Source: Flavobacterium akiainvivens (GTDB lineage Bacteria > Bacteroidota > Bacteroidia > Flavobacteriales > Flavobacteriaceae). From it: 64,000 nucleotides of DNA. Position 1 is the first letter of the stretch. Each line of letters starts with the position of its first letter. The stretch covers positions 2,052,652 through 2,116,651 of the forward strand of contig NZ_LIYD01000005.1 in NCBI RefSeq assembly GCF_001278115.1, written 5' to 3'. The translations under genes were made by a program, and so were the position numbers. The notes under the pieces were generated by a model, which was given only the letters and a program-made list of their open reading frames with translations, did not search any database and was not told where the DNA came from. Of this stretch, positions 26,245 through 35,223 are shown in pieces.

Positions 26245-26673
26245 ATGAAAACAATGTTTATTGCACTGGCAGCGCTTACCGTTATGGGCTGCAATGCACA
26301 AAAAAGGAATATAGCTGTAACCGAACTGCCTAAAATAGCGCAGGAGTTTATTAAAACCAACTTCCCTAACCAGGCTACATCTTACATTATTGAAGATAAG
26401 GATATTCATGAAACCGAATATGTAGTACACTTTACCGGTGGTGCCGAAGTAGAATTTGACGGCAAAGGCAACTGGAAAGAGGTAGATGCCAACCACAGCA
26501 TAATGCCTAAAAGTGTTTTACCCAAGGCTGTTGCCGCTTATGTTGACCAAAACTATAAAGGCCAGAATGTTGAGAAAATAGAACACAAACACTGGGGCTA
26601 TAAAGTAGAATTTACCAATGACATTGAACTTGAGTTTGACAACGCCGGTAAATTTTTAAGGATAGACGATTAA
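26245..26673 (+). CDS. PepSY-like lipoprotein
   Basis: The ATG at 26245 starts a lipoprotein signal (FIALAALTVMGC, Cys16) and gives 142 residues. The mature part contains two similar PepSY-like units, each with a pattern of aromatic and acidic residues: VVHFTGGAEVEFDGKGNWKE in the first and YKVEFTNDIELEFDNAGKF in the second. These small proteins often accompany two-component systems in Bacteroidota, probably as periplasmic accessory or target proteins. It follows the kinase by 53 bp on the same strand and ends at a strong terminator. Confidence 0.85.
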   Translation: MKTMFIALAALTVMGCNAQKRNIAVTELPKIAQEFIKTNFPNQATSYIIEDKDIHETEYVVHFTGGAEVEFDGKGNWKEVDANHSIMPKSVLPKAVAAYVDQNYKGQNVEKIEHKHWGYKVEFTNDIELEFDNAGKFLRIDD

Positions 26674-26677
26674 AGCT

Positions 26678-26713
26678 AATAGCTGTCAGCTGATTGCTGA
26701 CAGCTATTTTTTC
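26678..26713. terminator. Bidirectional terminator
   Basis: AATAGCTGTCAGC (26678-26690) pairs with GCTGACAGCTATT (26696-26708) around a 5-nt loop, with T runs on the plus strand. It overlaps the stop codon of the minus-strand nuclease gene. Confidence 0.88.
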
Positions 26714-27318
26714 TTTCTCTTGTTTTTGCGCCATTCCCACGGCGGGGTGGGTTTACTATCAGCCCACAGGCCAAGACCTTTTTGGCGGGCTTCTTCTTCA
26801 AAAACTCCTATCTGGGCGTTATCGCTGTAGTCTTTATAATGCCAGGCATAGCCCGCTTTTACCAGGGCTTCGTTTACATTTACACCATCTTCTGTGGTAA
26901 CGGTACCCACTACCCTGCCGTAGCGGTCGCGCTTGCTGCCGCTGGCAACGGTTACGGTTTTACCAAAACACAGGTCAGATGCAAACTGTTTGGCCTTTTT
27001 GCCATACGGCTGGGCACTTTCCGGGCAGTCAATCTCGGCAAGGCGCACGCGTTCTGGCTCACCATCATACAGTACTTCAAACGTATCACCGTCTTTAATA
27101 GCGGTTACCTTTCCGGTAAAGGTTTTAAGCGCCCTTACCTCTTTTTTCTTCTTAGTTATTTCAGTAGCCGGCCGGCTTTTAGGCTGTGGCTGGCCATATT
27201 CGGTAGGTCTAACAGACGCTCCGGGCTTGTATACCTTATAAAAGGCCACAAGTGCAACCAGTATAAAAACACCCATTACACCTAACCCGCCTGATTTACC
27301 TTTTTTGGAACGCGCCAT
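26704..27318 (-). CDS. Thermonuclease (SNase) family protein, membrane-anchored
   Basis: A 204-residue protein with an N-terminal transmembrane helix (about 13-29, LGVMGVFILVALVAFYK), a linker, and then an SNase domain from about 66. Active-site features are RVRLAEIDCPESAQPYG (Arg and acidic residues) and SKRDRYGRVVGTV. The tail is lysine/arginine-rich (KNKRKKK). It probably cleaves nucleic acids outside the cytoplasm. The start codon overlaps the stop of the upstream gene by 1 nt. Confidence 0.9.
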   Translation of the reverse strand: MARSKKGKSGGLGVMGVFILVALVAFYKVYKPGASVRPTEYGQPQPKSRPATEITKKKKEVRALKTFTGKVTAIKDGDTFEVLYDGEPERVRLAEIDCPESAQPYGKKAKQFASDLCFGKTVTVASGSKRDRYGRVVGTVTTEDGVNVNEALVKAGYAWHYKDYSDNAQIGVFEEEARQKGLGLWADSKPTPPWEWRKNKRKKK

Positions 27319-28496
27319 TAGTTACTGTTCCTTAGCTTTTCGGTTTGTTGATAGACTTCAGCAAGTATGGTTTCATCCTGTTCGGTAAAGGCCACATTGC
27401 GGCGACTCATAACAATACCGGCGGTTTCAAAGGCCTTCTTAACATCGTAGGTAACCATGCCTGCTGCACCACCCCATGAAAAGCTCGGTATAAAATTACG
27501 AGGGAAACCACTGCCAAAAATATTGGCGCAAACCCCTACAACTGTACCGGTATTAAACATGGTGTTGATGCCGCTTTTGCTGTGGTCGCCCATCATAAGG
27601 CCGCAAAACTGAAGCCCGGTCTTTACAAAACCACCTTTTTCATAACTCCACAGTTTTACTTCTTCGTAGTTATTCTTTAGGTTAGAGTTGTTAGTATCAG
27701 CCCCAAGGTTACACCATTCTCCAAGCACTGAGTTACCCAGGAAACCATCGTGCCCCTTATTGCTATAGCCAAATAATACCGAATTACTTACCTCACCCCC
27801 TATACGGCACTCAGGCCCCACAGTAGTAGCGCCATATACCTTAGCGGCAAGCTTAACCACTGCGCCTTCGCACAATGCAAACGGCCCACGGATTATAGAG
27901 CCTTCCATAATCTCGGTATTTTTACCAATATAAATAGGTCCGGTTGAAGCGTTTAGCGTAACAAACTCAAGCTTAGCCCCTTCTTCAATAAATATATTTT
28001 CGGGTGCTATGGTATTTACGCTGGCAGGTATGGGTAATGATTTGCGTCCTTCGGTAAGCAGTTCAAAATCCTCACGAATGGCAATATCATTCTTTTGGAA
28101 GATATCCCACACGTGCTCAACTTTTATAACCTCGTCAGTATATTCAATAATTTCATAGCTATCAAAATCAACCTCTTCCTGTGTGTCTTTGGTATAAAAC
28201 GCCACAATATCATCTCCCGCTAAAATAGCCTGGTTCTCCTCAAGTGCACTTACCATTTCGGCCAGCACCTCGTTGGGCAGGTAGGCCGCATTAATCAGCA
28301 CGTTAGCTTCCATCTCTACCATGGGGAATTTGTCCATAAGGTACTCCTCGGTAATGGTAGTAGTGGTATAGCCCAGGTATTTTTCCCACTTTTCGCGGAT
28401 TGTAAGTATGCCTATACGGATATCGGCCACGGGGCGGGTAAAGGTAAACGGCAACAGTGCGGTGCGCACAGGGCCATCAAACAATATGTAGTTCAT
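27318..28496 (-). CDS. GlmU-family sugar nucleotidyltransferase-like protein
   Basis: A 392-residue protein conserved in Bacteroidota and usually named GlmU family. The N-terminal half resembles a nucleotidyltransferase domain but lacks the classical G-x-G-T-R-M signature, starting instead NYILFDGPVRTALLPFTFTR. The second half (about 150-330) has left-handed beta-helix hexapeptide repeats such as IYIGKNTEIMEGSIIRGPFA. The reaction is not established for this branch, and a role in cell-wall or polysaccharide precursor supply is inference. A TAACTTTG promoter word lies 15 bp upstream. Confidence 0.82.
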   Translation of the reverse strand: MNYILFDGPVRTALLPFTFTRPVADIRIGILTIREKWEKYLGYTTTTITEEYLMDKFPMVEMEANVLINAAYLPNEVLAEMVSALEENQAILAGDDIVAFYTKDTQEEVDFDSYEIIEYTDEVIKVEHVWDIFQKNDIAIREDFELLTEGRKSLPIPASVNTIAPENIFIEEGAKLEFVTLNASTGPIYIGKNTEIMEGSIIRGPFALCEGAVVKLAAKVYGATTVGPECRIGGEVSNSVLFGYSNKGHDGFLGNSVLGEWCNLGADTNNSNLKNNYEEVKLWSYEKGGFVKTGLQFCGLMMGDHSKSGINTMFNTGTVVGVCANIFGSGFPRNFIPSFSWGGAAGMVTYDVKKAFETAGIVMSRRNVAFTEQDETILAEVYQQTEKLRNSN

Positions 28497-28510
28497 TTCT
28501 TAGAGAGTTG

Positions 28511-28518
28511 CAAAGTTA
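28511..28518 (-). promoter_or_regulatory. -7 promoter element of the GlmU-like gene
   Basis: On the minus strand this is TAACTTTG, matching TAnnTTTG, 14 bp before the ATG. Several more CTTTG words lie upstream of it. Confidence 0.45.
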
Positions 28519-28553
28519 CTAAGTAGCAAAGTGTCAAAGTTAGCAAAAAGGCG

Positions 28554-28611
28554 CTTAGGTTCTGAGGTTCTGAGGCACTTAGTTTTCGCAATACAAACCT
28601 CAGAACCTAAG
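28554..28611. repeat. Perfect 16-bp inverted repeat of the word CTTAGGTTCTGAGGTT
   Basis: The arms are 28554-28569 and 28596-28611 with a 26-nt loop. It lies between the L31 gene and the GlmU-like gene and belongs to the word-like intergenic repeats of this genome. Confidence 0.65.
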
Positions 28612-28633
28612 CATCTCAATACCTAAAAAAGAA

Positions 28634-28659
28634 AAAGCCCCCCATTGCTGAGAGGCTTT
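28634..28659 (-). terminator. Terminator after L31
   Basis: On the minus strand AAAGCC pairs with GGCTTT across a 14-nt loop that can extend the stem, followed by TTTTTCTTTTTT. Confidence 0.7.
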
Positions 28660-28681
28660 GTATGTTTGCAAAAACCAAAGA

Positions 28682-28933
28682 TTACTTTTGGAATTTGGCA
28701 TATTTGTTTTTGAACTTGTCAATACGGCCAGCAGTATCGATAAGTTTAGATTTACCAGTGTAGAAAGGGTGAGAAGTACGAGAGATCTCCATTTTCACAA
28801 CCGGGTACTCAACACCTTCGTGAATGATTGTTTCTTTAGTATCTGCAGTTGATTTAGTGATAAATACGTCGTCGTTAGACATATCTTTAAAAGCAACTAA
28901 CCTGTAATTTTCCGGGTGAACACCTTTTTTCAT
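28682..28933 (-). CDS. rpmE2: 50S ribosomal protein L31 type B
   Basis: An 83-residue L31. It has the family start [17 protein letters not shown] and the [13 protein letters not shown] core. It has no cysteines, so it is the zinc-independent type B form. It is a single-gene unit with a candidate promoter TATCTTTG (minus strand, about 29064-29071) and a downstream terminator. Confidence 0.96.
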   Translation of the reverse strand: MKKGVHPENYRLVAFKDMSNDDVFITKSTADTKETIIHEGVEYPVVKMEISRTSHPFYTGKSKLIDTAGRIDKFKNKYAKFQK

Positions 28934-29134
28934 CTTGATAAATTTTTATTGTTTGGCCGCCATTTGTTTTGAAGCTTCTTTTTGCAGAAGGTGTAAACGC
29001 TTGAAGGCTTTTTGTTTAAATTATTTTATTTCAGGCTGCAAAAGTACAATATTTTTTATATCTGCAAAGATAATTTAAAGTTTTTTACCTGTAACAACAA
29101 CACTTTTTTAACGACACATACAGTCATAATTAGT

Positions 29135-29142
29135 ATATTTGC
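29135..29142 (+). promoter_or_regulatory. -7 promoter element of the DUF4199 gene
   Basis: TATATTTG matches TAnnTTTG and lies 33 bp before the ATG at 29176. Confidence 0.5.
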
Positions 29143-29175
29143 CTGTTAAAACAAACAACAAAGAAAAAAATCACC

Positions 29176-29706
29176 ATGAACACACTTGTAAAAAAGAACG
29201 GAATTACTTTTGGAATAGCAATAGGGTTATTATCTATATTTATATACACACTTTATTATATTGTTGATCTTGAACTGTTTGTTAATTTCTGGATAGGTAT
29301 AATACTGTTTTTAGTAAACCTGGGGGTGGGTATTTTTGCTGTTGCTAAAACAAAGAAAGATCTTGGTGGTTATATCTCTTTTAAAGAAGCATTTACAACT
29401 TTTTTTATTGTATTTGCAATTGGCGTAGCTATAACAACCATATTCAGCATAATACTATTTAATTTTATTGACCCTGCGGCGGCAGAAGCTATTAAAGAGC
29501 ACTTGATAGATTTTAGTGCAAACATGATGGCCAAGACAAATGCCCCTGCATCAGAAATTAAGAAAACAATAGATGCTATTAAAGAAAATGACAGTTATTC
29601 AATTAAAAACCAGCTTTTTGGATACATCTGGTCACTACTTACCTATACAGTAATAGGCCTTATAGTAGCCGCTGCAATGAAAAAGAACAACGAGGCCTAC
29701 AAATAA
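29176..29706 (+). CDS. DUF4199 family membrane protein
   Basis: A 176-residue protein with about four transmembrane helices (roughly 12-34, 38-58, 78-102, 148-168) and a soluble loop between helices three and four. The motif KTKKDLGGYISFKEAF after the second helix is typical of DUF4199 proteins, which are common in Bacteroidota and have no known function. It lies 3 bp before a glycosyltransferase gene, so the two are probably co-expressed. Confidence 0.88.
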   Translation: MNTLVKKNGITFGIAIGLLSIFIYTLYYIVDLELFVNFWIGIILFLVNLGVGIFAVAKTKKDLGGYISFKEAFTTFFIVFAIGVAITTIFSIILFNFIDPAAAEAIKEHLIDFSANMMAKTNAPASEIKKTIDAIKENDSYSIKNQLFGYIWSLLTYTVIGLIVAAAMKKNNEAYK

Positions 29707-29709
29707 TAC

Positions 29710-30660
29710 ATGAACTTATCTATAATAATACCGCTTCTTAATGAGGCTGAGTCGTTACCCGAACTGCACAACTGGATAGTAAAGGTAATGACCCAAAACA
29801 ACTACAGCTATGAGGTTATCTTTATAGATGACGGCAGTACCGATAGCTCATGGGCTGTAATACAAGGGCTTGCCTCTCAAAACCCGGCTGTAAAGGGCAT
29901 ACGTTTTATGCGAAATTATGGCAAAAGCCAGGCGTTGCATGCCGGTTTTGCACGTGCCGAAGGTGATGTTATTATAACCATGGATGCCGACCTGCAGGAC
30001 AGCCCCGACGAAATACCTGAACTATATGAAATGGTTACCACCGGCGGCCTCGACCTTGTAAGTGGCTGGAAGAAAAAACGTTATGACTCGGTAGTATTTA
30101 AAAATACACCCAGCAAGTTGTTTAACTGGGCTGCACGAAAAACATCGGGTGTTACCCTGCACGATTTTAACTGCGGCCTGAAAGCCTATAAAAACATAGT
30201 AGTTAAAAACATAGAGGTTTCGGGCGAAATGCACCGCTATATACCTGTTTTGGCTAAAAATGCAGGCTTTTCAAAAATTGGCGAAAAGGTGGTTATACAC
30301 CAGGCACGCAAGTATGGCACCAGCAAATTTGGTATGAGCCGCTTTATAAACGGGCTGCTTGACCTTATTACCATTTGGTTCCTGTCGCGTTTTGGCAAAA
30401 GGCCCATGCACTTTTTTGGGGCACTTGGCGTATTAATGTTTCTAATAGGCTTTGCATCAGCTGCATACATAGGCATTAGTAAGCTTTTCAAACTGTACTC
30501 TCATGAAAAGGCCATGCTGGTTACCGATAACCCTTGGTTTTATATAGCCCTGGCCACCATGATAATAGGCACACAAATGTTCCTGGCAGGCTTTTTAGGC
30601 GAAATAATATTGCGTACAAAAAACAATGAGGAGCGCTACAAAATCAGCGAAACTTTATAA
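29710..30660 (+). CDS. Family 2 glycosyltransferase (DPM1/GtrB type), membrane-bound
   Basis: A 316-residue GT2 enzyme. The catalytic part shows IIIPLLNEAESLPEL near the N-terminus, IFIDDGSTDSSW (about 38-49) and MDADLQDSPDEIPE (about 93-106), which includes the metal-binding DAD. Two transmembrane helices follow (about 235-258 and 270-300). Members usually transfer a sugar from a nucleotide donor to polyprenyl phosphate for envelope glycans. Next to a phosphohexomutase gene this suggests a role in cell-surface sugar supply; the sugar is unknown. Confidence 0.92.
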   Translation: MNLSIIIPLLNEAESLPELHNWIVKVMTQNNYSYEVIFIDDGSTDSSWAVIQGLASQNPAVKGIRFMRNYGKSQALHAGFARAEGDVIITMDADLQDSPDEIPELYEMVTTGGLDLVSGWKKKRYDSVVFKNTPSKLFNWAARKTSGVTLHDFNCGLKAYKNIVVKNIEVSGEMHRYIPVLAKNAGFSKIGEKVVIHQARKYGTSKFGMSRFINGLLDLITIWFLSRFGKRPMHFFGALGVLMFLIGFASAAYIGISKLFKLYSHEKAMLVTDNPWFYIALATMIIGTQMFLAGFLGEIILRTKNNEERYKISETL

Positions 30661-30710
30661 ATTTAAGCCATCAACTTAGCTATCAACAACATAAAAAACT
30701 CAGAGTCCTC

Positions 30711-32438
30711 ATGGAAATCGACAAAACAATTTTAGACAAAGTTAATGTGTGGTTAACCCCTGTTTTTGATGCCGAAACGCAGGATGCCATTAAGCATATG
30801 CAGGCAAATGCACCTAAAGACCTGGAAGACAGCTTTTACCGAAACCTTGAGTTTGGTACCGGCGGCATGAGGGGCGTTATGGGCCCGGGCACAAACCGAA
30901 TTAATAAATATACGCTGGGCAAGGCTACACAAGGCCTTAGCAATTACCTGAAAGAACAATTTCCCGGTGAGGAACTAAAAGTAGCTATAGCTTATGACTG
31001 CCGCAATAACAGCGACACTCTGGCTAAAGTAGTGGCCGATGTACTTTCGGCAAACGGCATTAAAGTATACCTTTTTGAAGAGCTTCGCCCTACGCCGGAA
31101 TTGTCTTTTGCCGTAAAACACCTTGGCTGCCAGGGTGGTATAGTACTTACAGCATCGCACAACCCACCGGAATATAACGGTTATAAAGTATACTGGCAAG
31201 ATGGCGGGCAGCTGGTTCCGCCGCATGACAAAGCCCTTATAAATGTTATTGAGGCACTTGAATATGAAGCTGTTAACTTCAATTCAAATCCGGAACTTAT
31301 AGAATATATTGGTGCCGAGCTTGATAAGGCGTTTATACAGTCTTCTTTAGTTAACGCTACGTTCAACACAGCACCGGAGGCCAAGGAAGCCCTTAAAATT
31401 GTATATACCCCGCTACACGGCACATCGGTTAAACTAATCCCTGATTTGCTTGAAAATGCAGGCTATAGCAACATGCAAATTGTGGCTGAACAGGCAGTAC
31501 CAAACGGTAACTTCCCTACTGTAAAATCGCCAAACCCTGAAGAACCTGAAGCACTTAGCATGGCCATTGAGCTTGCTAACCAAACAGATGCCGATATTGT
31601 TGTAGGTACTGACCCTGATGCAGACCGCCTGGGTGTGGCAGTACGCAACGGAAATGGCGTTATGACGCTGCTTAACGGCAATCAGACCATGATACTTATG
31701 ACTGAGTTTTTGTTACAGGAATGGCAAAAACAGGGCAAGATAAACGGTAAGCAGTTTATAGGTTCTACCATTGTATCTACCCCAATGATGCACGAACTGG
31801 CTGAAGCTTACGGTATTGAGTGCAAAGTGGGCCTTACAGGCTTTAAGTGGATTGCAAAAATGATTGTAGACTTCCCTGAGCAGGAGTTTATTGGTGGTGG
31901 CGAAGAAAGCTTTGGCTACATGGTGGGCGATGCCGTGCGCGATAAAGATGCGGTTACCTCTACCCTGCTGCTGTGCGAGATAGCTGCCCAGGCTAAGGCA
32001 AATGCCAGCTCACTATTCCAGGAACTGCTTAAGCTGTATGTAAAATACGGTTTCTACAAAGAGTACCTGATCTCACTTACCAAAAAGGGTAAAGAAGGTG
32101 CCGAAGAAATCAAGCAAATGATGTATAACTTCCGCGAAAACCCTCTGAAAGAGATTAACGGCCAGCGTGTTATAATGCTTGAAGATTATGAGGCAGGCAC
32201 CGCTAAGAACATACTTACGGGCGAAGTTGAGCAACTAAACTTCCCTAAAGGAGACGTGCTTATATACTATCTTGAAGACGGTAGCAAAATATGCGCCCGC
32301 CCAAGTGGTACAGAGCCGAAAATTAAGTTTTACTTTAGTGTAAATGAGCCACTTGACGACGTTAAAAACTTTAAAGAAGTTGAAACAAGGCTCGACCAGA
32401 AAATTAAGAATATTGTAGAGGAGATGGGCCTCAATTAG
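30711..32438 (+). CDS. Phosphoglucomutase/phosphomannomutase
   Basis: A 575-residue alpha-D-phosphohexomutase, which interconverts hexose 1- and 6-phosphates. The phosphoserine loop TASHNPPEYNGYKVYW (about 144-159), the metal loop GTDPDADRLG, the sugar-binding loop GGEESFGYM, and the phosphate-binding loop RPSGTEPKIKFY (about 529-540) are all present in the right order. Length is that of the PGM2/GlmM-like long form common in Bacteroidota. It sits 50 bp after the glycosyltransferase and 3 bp before an ABC exporter gene. Confidence 0.95.
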   Translation: MEIDKTILDKVNVWLTPVFDAETQDAIKHMQANAPKDLEDSFYRNLEFGTGGMRGVMGPGTNRINKYTLGKATQGLSNYLKEQFPGEELKVAIAYDCRNNSDTLAKVVADVLSANGIKVYLFEELRPTPELSFAVKHLGCQGGIVLTASHNPPEYNGYKVYWQDGGQLVPPHDKALINVIEALEYEAVNFNSNPELIEYIGAELDKAFIQSSLVNATFNTAPEAKEALKIVYTPLHGTSVKLIPDLLENAGYSNMQIVAEQAVPNGNFPTVKSPNPEEPEALSMAIELANQTDADIVVGTDPDADRLGVAVRNGNGVMTLLNGNQTMILMTEFLLQEWQKQGKINGKQFIGSTIVSTPMMHELAEAYGIECKVGLTGFKWIAKMIVDFPEQEFIGGGEESFGYMVGDAVRDKDAVTSTLLLCEIAAQAKANASSLFQELLKLYVKYGFYKEYLISLTKKGKEGAEEIKQMMYNFRENPLKEINGQRVIMLEDYEAGTAKNILTGEVEQLNFPKGDVLIYYLEDGSKICARPSGTEPKIKFYFSVNEPLDDVKNFKEVETRLDQKIKNIVEEMGLN

Positions 32439-32441
32439 TAA

Positions 32442-34268
32442 ATGAGCAATTTTAAGAAAATACTTCGCTTTGCGAAACCCTACAAAAAATATGCGTTCCT
32501 GAACATTTTTTTCAATGTATTGTATGCTTTGTTCAGCACGCTGTCGTTTTTAGCTCTTATCCCTATGCTGTCTGTTATCTTCGGAGACACTGAAAAAGTG
32601 AGGATTAAGCCTGAATATAAAGGCCTTGCTGAGATAAAAACATTTTTAACTGATTATTTAAATTACTATGTTACAACCACTAACGATACCAAGGGTGTAG
32701 AATTTACCCTTGGTACCATGGTGGTGGTAATTATAAGCATTTTCCTGCTTAAAAACCTTTTTAATTACCTTGCACTGTACTTTGCAACCTTTATCAGAAA
32801 TGGTGTGCTAAAAGATATGCGCAATGCCATGTATGATAAGATAGTACACTTGCCCCTGTCATTTTATTCAGAAAAAAGGAAAGGCGATGTGATGGCGCGT
32901 ATTTCTTCTGATGTAAACGAGGTACAAAGCTCTTACCTATCAATACTTGAACTTATTGTAAAAGAACCACTTACAATAGTATTCTCTATAGCAGTAATGC
33001 TGACAATAAGCGTTAAACTTACAACTTTTGTATTTGTGTTTATTCCGCTTTCAGGATTTGTTATCTCTAAAGTGGGCAAGTCATTACGAAAGAGCTCATC
33101 GCGCGCGCAAAATGAACAGGGCATGTTCCTATCAATTATTGAAGAAACATTAGGCGGGCTTAAAGTCATAAAAAGCTTTACATCAGAGGGTTACTTCACT
33201 AAAAAATTTGAATTGTCTACCAACAGGCACTACCTCATATCTAATAAAATACTTAACCGTCAAAACCTGGCATCGCCCCTAAGCGAATTTTTAGGCATTA
33301 TGGTTATTGCTATTTTATTGTGGTATGGCGGCCACATGGTATTGGTTGAAAAAACCTTAATTGGCTCAGCCTTCATAGGTTACATGGGATTTGCTTACAA
33401 CATACTTACCCCGGCTAAGGCTATATCTAAATCATCTTATGATATCAAAAAGGGTAATGCCGCTGCCGACAGGCTTATGGAAGTACTTGAGCAGGAGAAC
33501 CCTATAACAAGTAAACAGGGTGCTATTGTAAAAAACAGTTTTGACCAAAGCATTAGTATTGAAGCAGTTAACTTCCGCTATGAAGACCATAACGTACTGA
33601 CTGACTTCTCGTTAACCATACCCAAAGGCCAGACTGTAGCCCTTGTGGGGCAGTCGGGCAGTGGTAAGAGTACCATAGCCAACCTGCTTACCCGTTTTTA
33701 TGATGTACAGCAGGGCGCTATCAAGGTAGATGGTTTGGATATCAAGGACTTAACCCTGAATTCACTACGCGGCATGATGGGCCTTGTAACACAGGACAGC
33801 ATCTTGTTTAACGACAGTGTACGTAATAACGTGTCGCTTGGAAAACCACAAGCTACTGAAGATGAAGTAATTGAAGCCCTTAAAATAGCTAATGCTTATG
33901 AGTTTGTAATGGGGCTGCCTGAAGGGCTTGACACCAACATAGGCGACAGCGGTAACAAGTTGTCAGGTGGCCAGAAACAGCGCCTTAGCATAGCCCGTGC
34001 GGTACTTAAAAACCCGCCAATCATGATTCTTGACGAGGCTACATCGGCGTTAGACACTGAAAGTGAGCGACTTGTACAGGAAGCCCTTGAAAATATGATG
34101 CAAAACCGCACATCGGTAGTTATTGCCCACAGGCTGAGCACCATACAAAAAGCCGATAAGATTGTAGTAATGCAAAAAGGCCGTATTGTAGAGCAAGGCA
34201 CTCACGATGAACTGATTGCAAAAGATGGCACCTACAAAAAACTGGTAATGATGCAGTCTTTTGAGTAA
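32442..34268 (+). CDS. ABC exporter, MsbA-like (fused permease and ATPase)
   Basis: A 608-residue half-transporter. Six transmembrane helices occupy about 20-330, and the nucleotide-binding domain follows from about 370. The Walker A is GQSGSGKST (about 404-412), the signature LSGGQKQRLSIARA and the Walker B MILDEATSALD, with the H-loop in VIAHRLST. MsbA-type exporters flip lipid-linked molecules, and the glycosyltransferase/mutase context fits an envelope glycolipid, but drugs or peptides are equally possible. It is separated from the mutase gene by only 3 bp. Confidence 0.93.
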   Translation: MSNFKKILRFAKPYKKYAFLNIFFNVLYALFSTLSFLALIPMLSVIFGDTEKVRIKPEYKGLAEIKTFLTDYLNYYVTTTNDTKGVEFTLGTMVVVIISIFLLKNLFNYLALYFATFIRNGVLKDMRNAMYDKIVHLPLSFYSEKRKGDVMARISSDVNEVQSSYLSILELIVKEPLTIVFSIAVMLTISVKLTTFVFVFIPLSGFVISKVGKSLRKSSSRAQNEQGMFLSIIEETLGGLKVIKSFTSEGYFTKKFELSTNRHYLISNKILNRQNLASPLSEFLGIMVIAILLWYGGHMVLVEKTLIGSAFIGYMGFAYNILTPAKAISKSSYDIKKGNAAADRLMEVLEQENPITSKQGAIVKNSFDQSISIEAVNFRYEDHNVLTDFSLTIPKGQTVALVGQSGSGKSTIANLLTRFYDVQQGAIKVDGLDIKDLTLNSLRGMMGLVTQDSILFNDSVRNNVSLGKPQATEDEVIEALKIANAYEFVMGLPEGLDTNIGDSGNKLSGGQKQRLSIARAVLKNPPIMILDEATSALDTESERLVQEALENMMQNRTSVVIAHRLSTIQKADKIVVMQKGRIVEQGTHDELIAKDGTYKKLVMMQSFE

Positions 34269-34305
34269 GATTGTTCGATTATAAGATAGTTAGAATTTTA
34301 GATAG

Positions 34306-34335
34306 GGCCGGGTTAAAAATCCGGCCTTCTATTTT
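34306..34335 (+). terminator. Terminator after the ABC exporter
   Basis: GGCCGG (34306-34311) pairs with CCGGCC (34321-34326), followed by TTCTATTTT. Confidence 0.75.
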
Positions 34336-34519
34336 ACATAAAGTGGTTAATTCTTCACTTTTGGAGTTTGAAATTGAAAATCAGAAATCAGATTTTAGAA
34401 ATTAGAATGAACTTCAAAAATCACTATATTTTCATTTTTGATTCCTCTATAATTTTTAAATTCACAAATTGACCAAAGCAACCTTATTTTGAGATTTCGA
34501 ATTACGGCCTTAAAAAAAA

Positions 34520-34537
34520 TTCACGATATATCGTGAA
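34520..34537. promoter_or_regulatory. Perfect palindrome TTCACGATATATCGTGAA upstream of the HAD gene
   Basis: Identical to the copy at 9706-9723, in the same A-rich flank (AAAAAAAA before it). It ends 62 bp before the HAD phosphatase ATG, a plausible operator distance. Confidence 0.55.
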
Positions 34538-34599
34538 AATTACATCCGCAAGGTTAACTTGGAACCTGAAACTTTAAACCTGAAACAAAAATCAACAAA

Positions 34600-35223
34600 A
34601 TGATTCGCGCCATAATTTACGACCTCGATAATACCATCTTCCCCGTGCCGGCTATTGGCAATGTGCTTTTCGGGCCGGTTTTTGACCTCATTGCCCAAAC
34701 CGGGCAGCACAACCATGATATGGAGGCCATAAAGTATGCCATTATGCGCACGCCGTTCCGCCTGGTGGCGCAACGCCACGGTTTTAGCCAAGAGCTGACA
34801 CAGGCGGGCATCAACCTGCAGGAAACCCTGGAGTACCACCAGCCCATTGCCCCGTTTGAAGACTACCCCTTAACCCACTCCCTGCCGGGCGAGCGTTTTC
34901 TTGTTACTACAGGTTTCGATAAAATGCAGCGTAGCAAGATACGCCAGCTGGGCATTGAGGGCGAGTTTAAGGAAATCCATGTGGTAAACCCCACCCTAAG
35001 CAGCAAGAAAGAGGTATTTGCTGGCATTTTAGAGCGCTATGGCTATGCACCAAACGAAGTACTGGTAATTGGCGACGACCCTGAGAGCGAAATTGCCGCT
35101 GCCAAAGCCCTCAACATCGCTACCGTGCTGTATGACCCTGCCGGTAACTTTAGCCCAAATGAGGCCACTTACCACATTAAGCATTACAGCCAGCTGGCCG
35201 CTATTGTACAAGGTTTAGGTTAG
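34600..35223 (+). CDS. HAD superfamily hydrolase
   Basis: A 207-residue HAD phosphatase. Motif I is YDLDNTIFP with nucleophile Asp9 and acid/base Asp11. Motif II is FLVTTGFDK (about 103-111), the conserved Lys is in TLSSKKEVF, and motif IV is VLVIGDDPESEIAAA. The alpha-helical cap lies between motifs I and II, so it is subfamily I. The substrate is unknown; small sugar or nucleotide phosphates are usual. Its end overlaps the convergent gene by 4 bp. Confidence 0.9.
   Translation: MIRAIIYDLDNTIFPVPAIGNVLFGPVFDLIAQTGQHNHDMEAIKYAIMRTPFRLVAQRHGFSQELTQAGINLQETLEYHQPIAPFEDYPLTHSLPGERFLVTTGFDKMQRSKIRQLGIEGEFKEIHVVNPTLSSKKEVFAGILERYGYAPNEVLVIGDDPESEIAAAKALNIATVLYDPAGNFSPNEATYHIKHYSQLAAIVQGLG

Larger units (their letters stand above)
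34269..34599. other. 331-bp gap with a terminator, word repeats and a palindrome
   Basis: No gene is seen. From left: the AT-rich stop-codon word family (34268-34302), a GGCCGG/CCGGCC terminator (34306-34335), words such as AAATCAGAAATCAGATTTTAG, and a perfect 18-bp palindrome at 34520. Short repeated words (GGAACCTGAAACTTTAAACC) precede the HAD gene. Confidence 0.7.
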
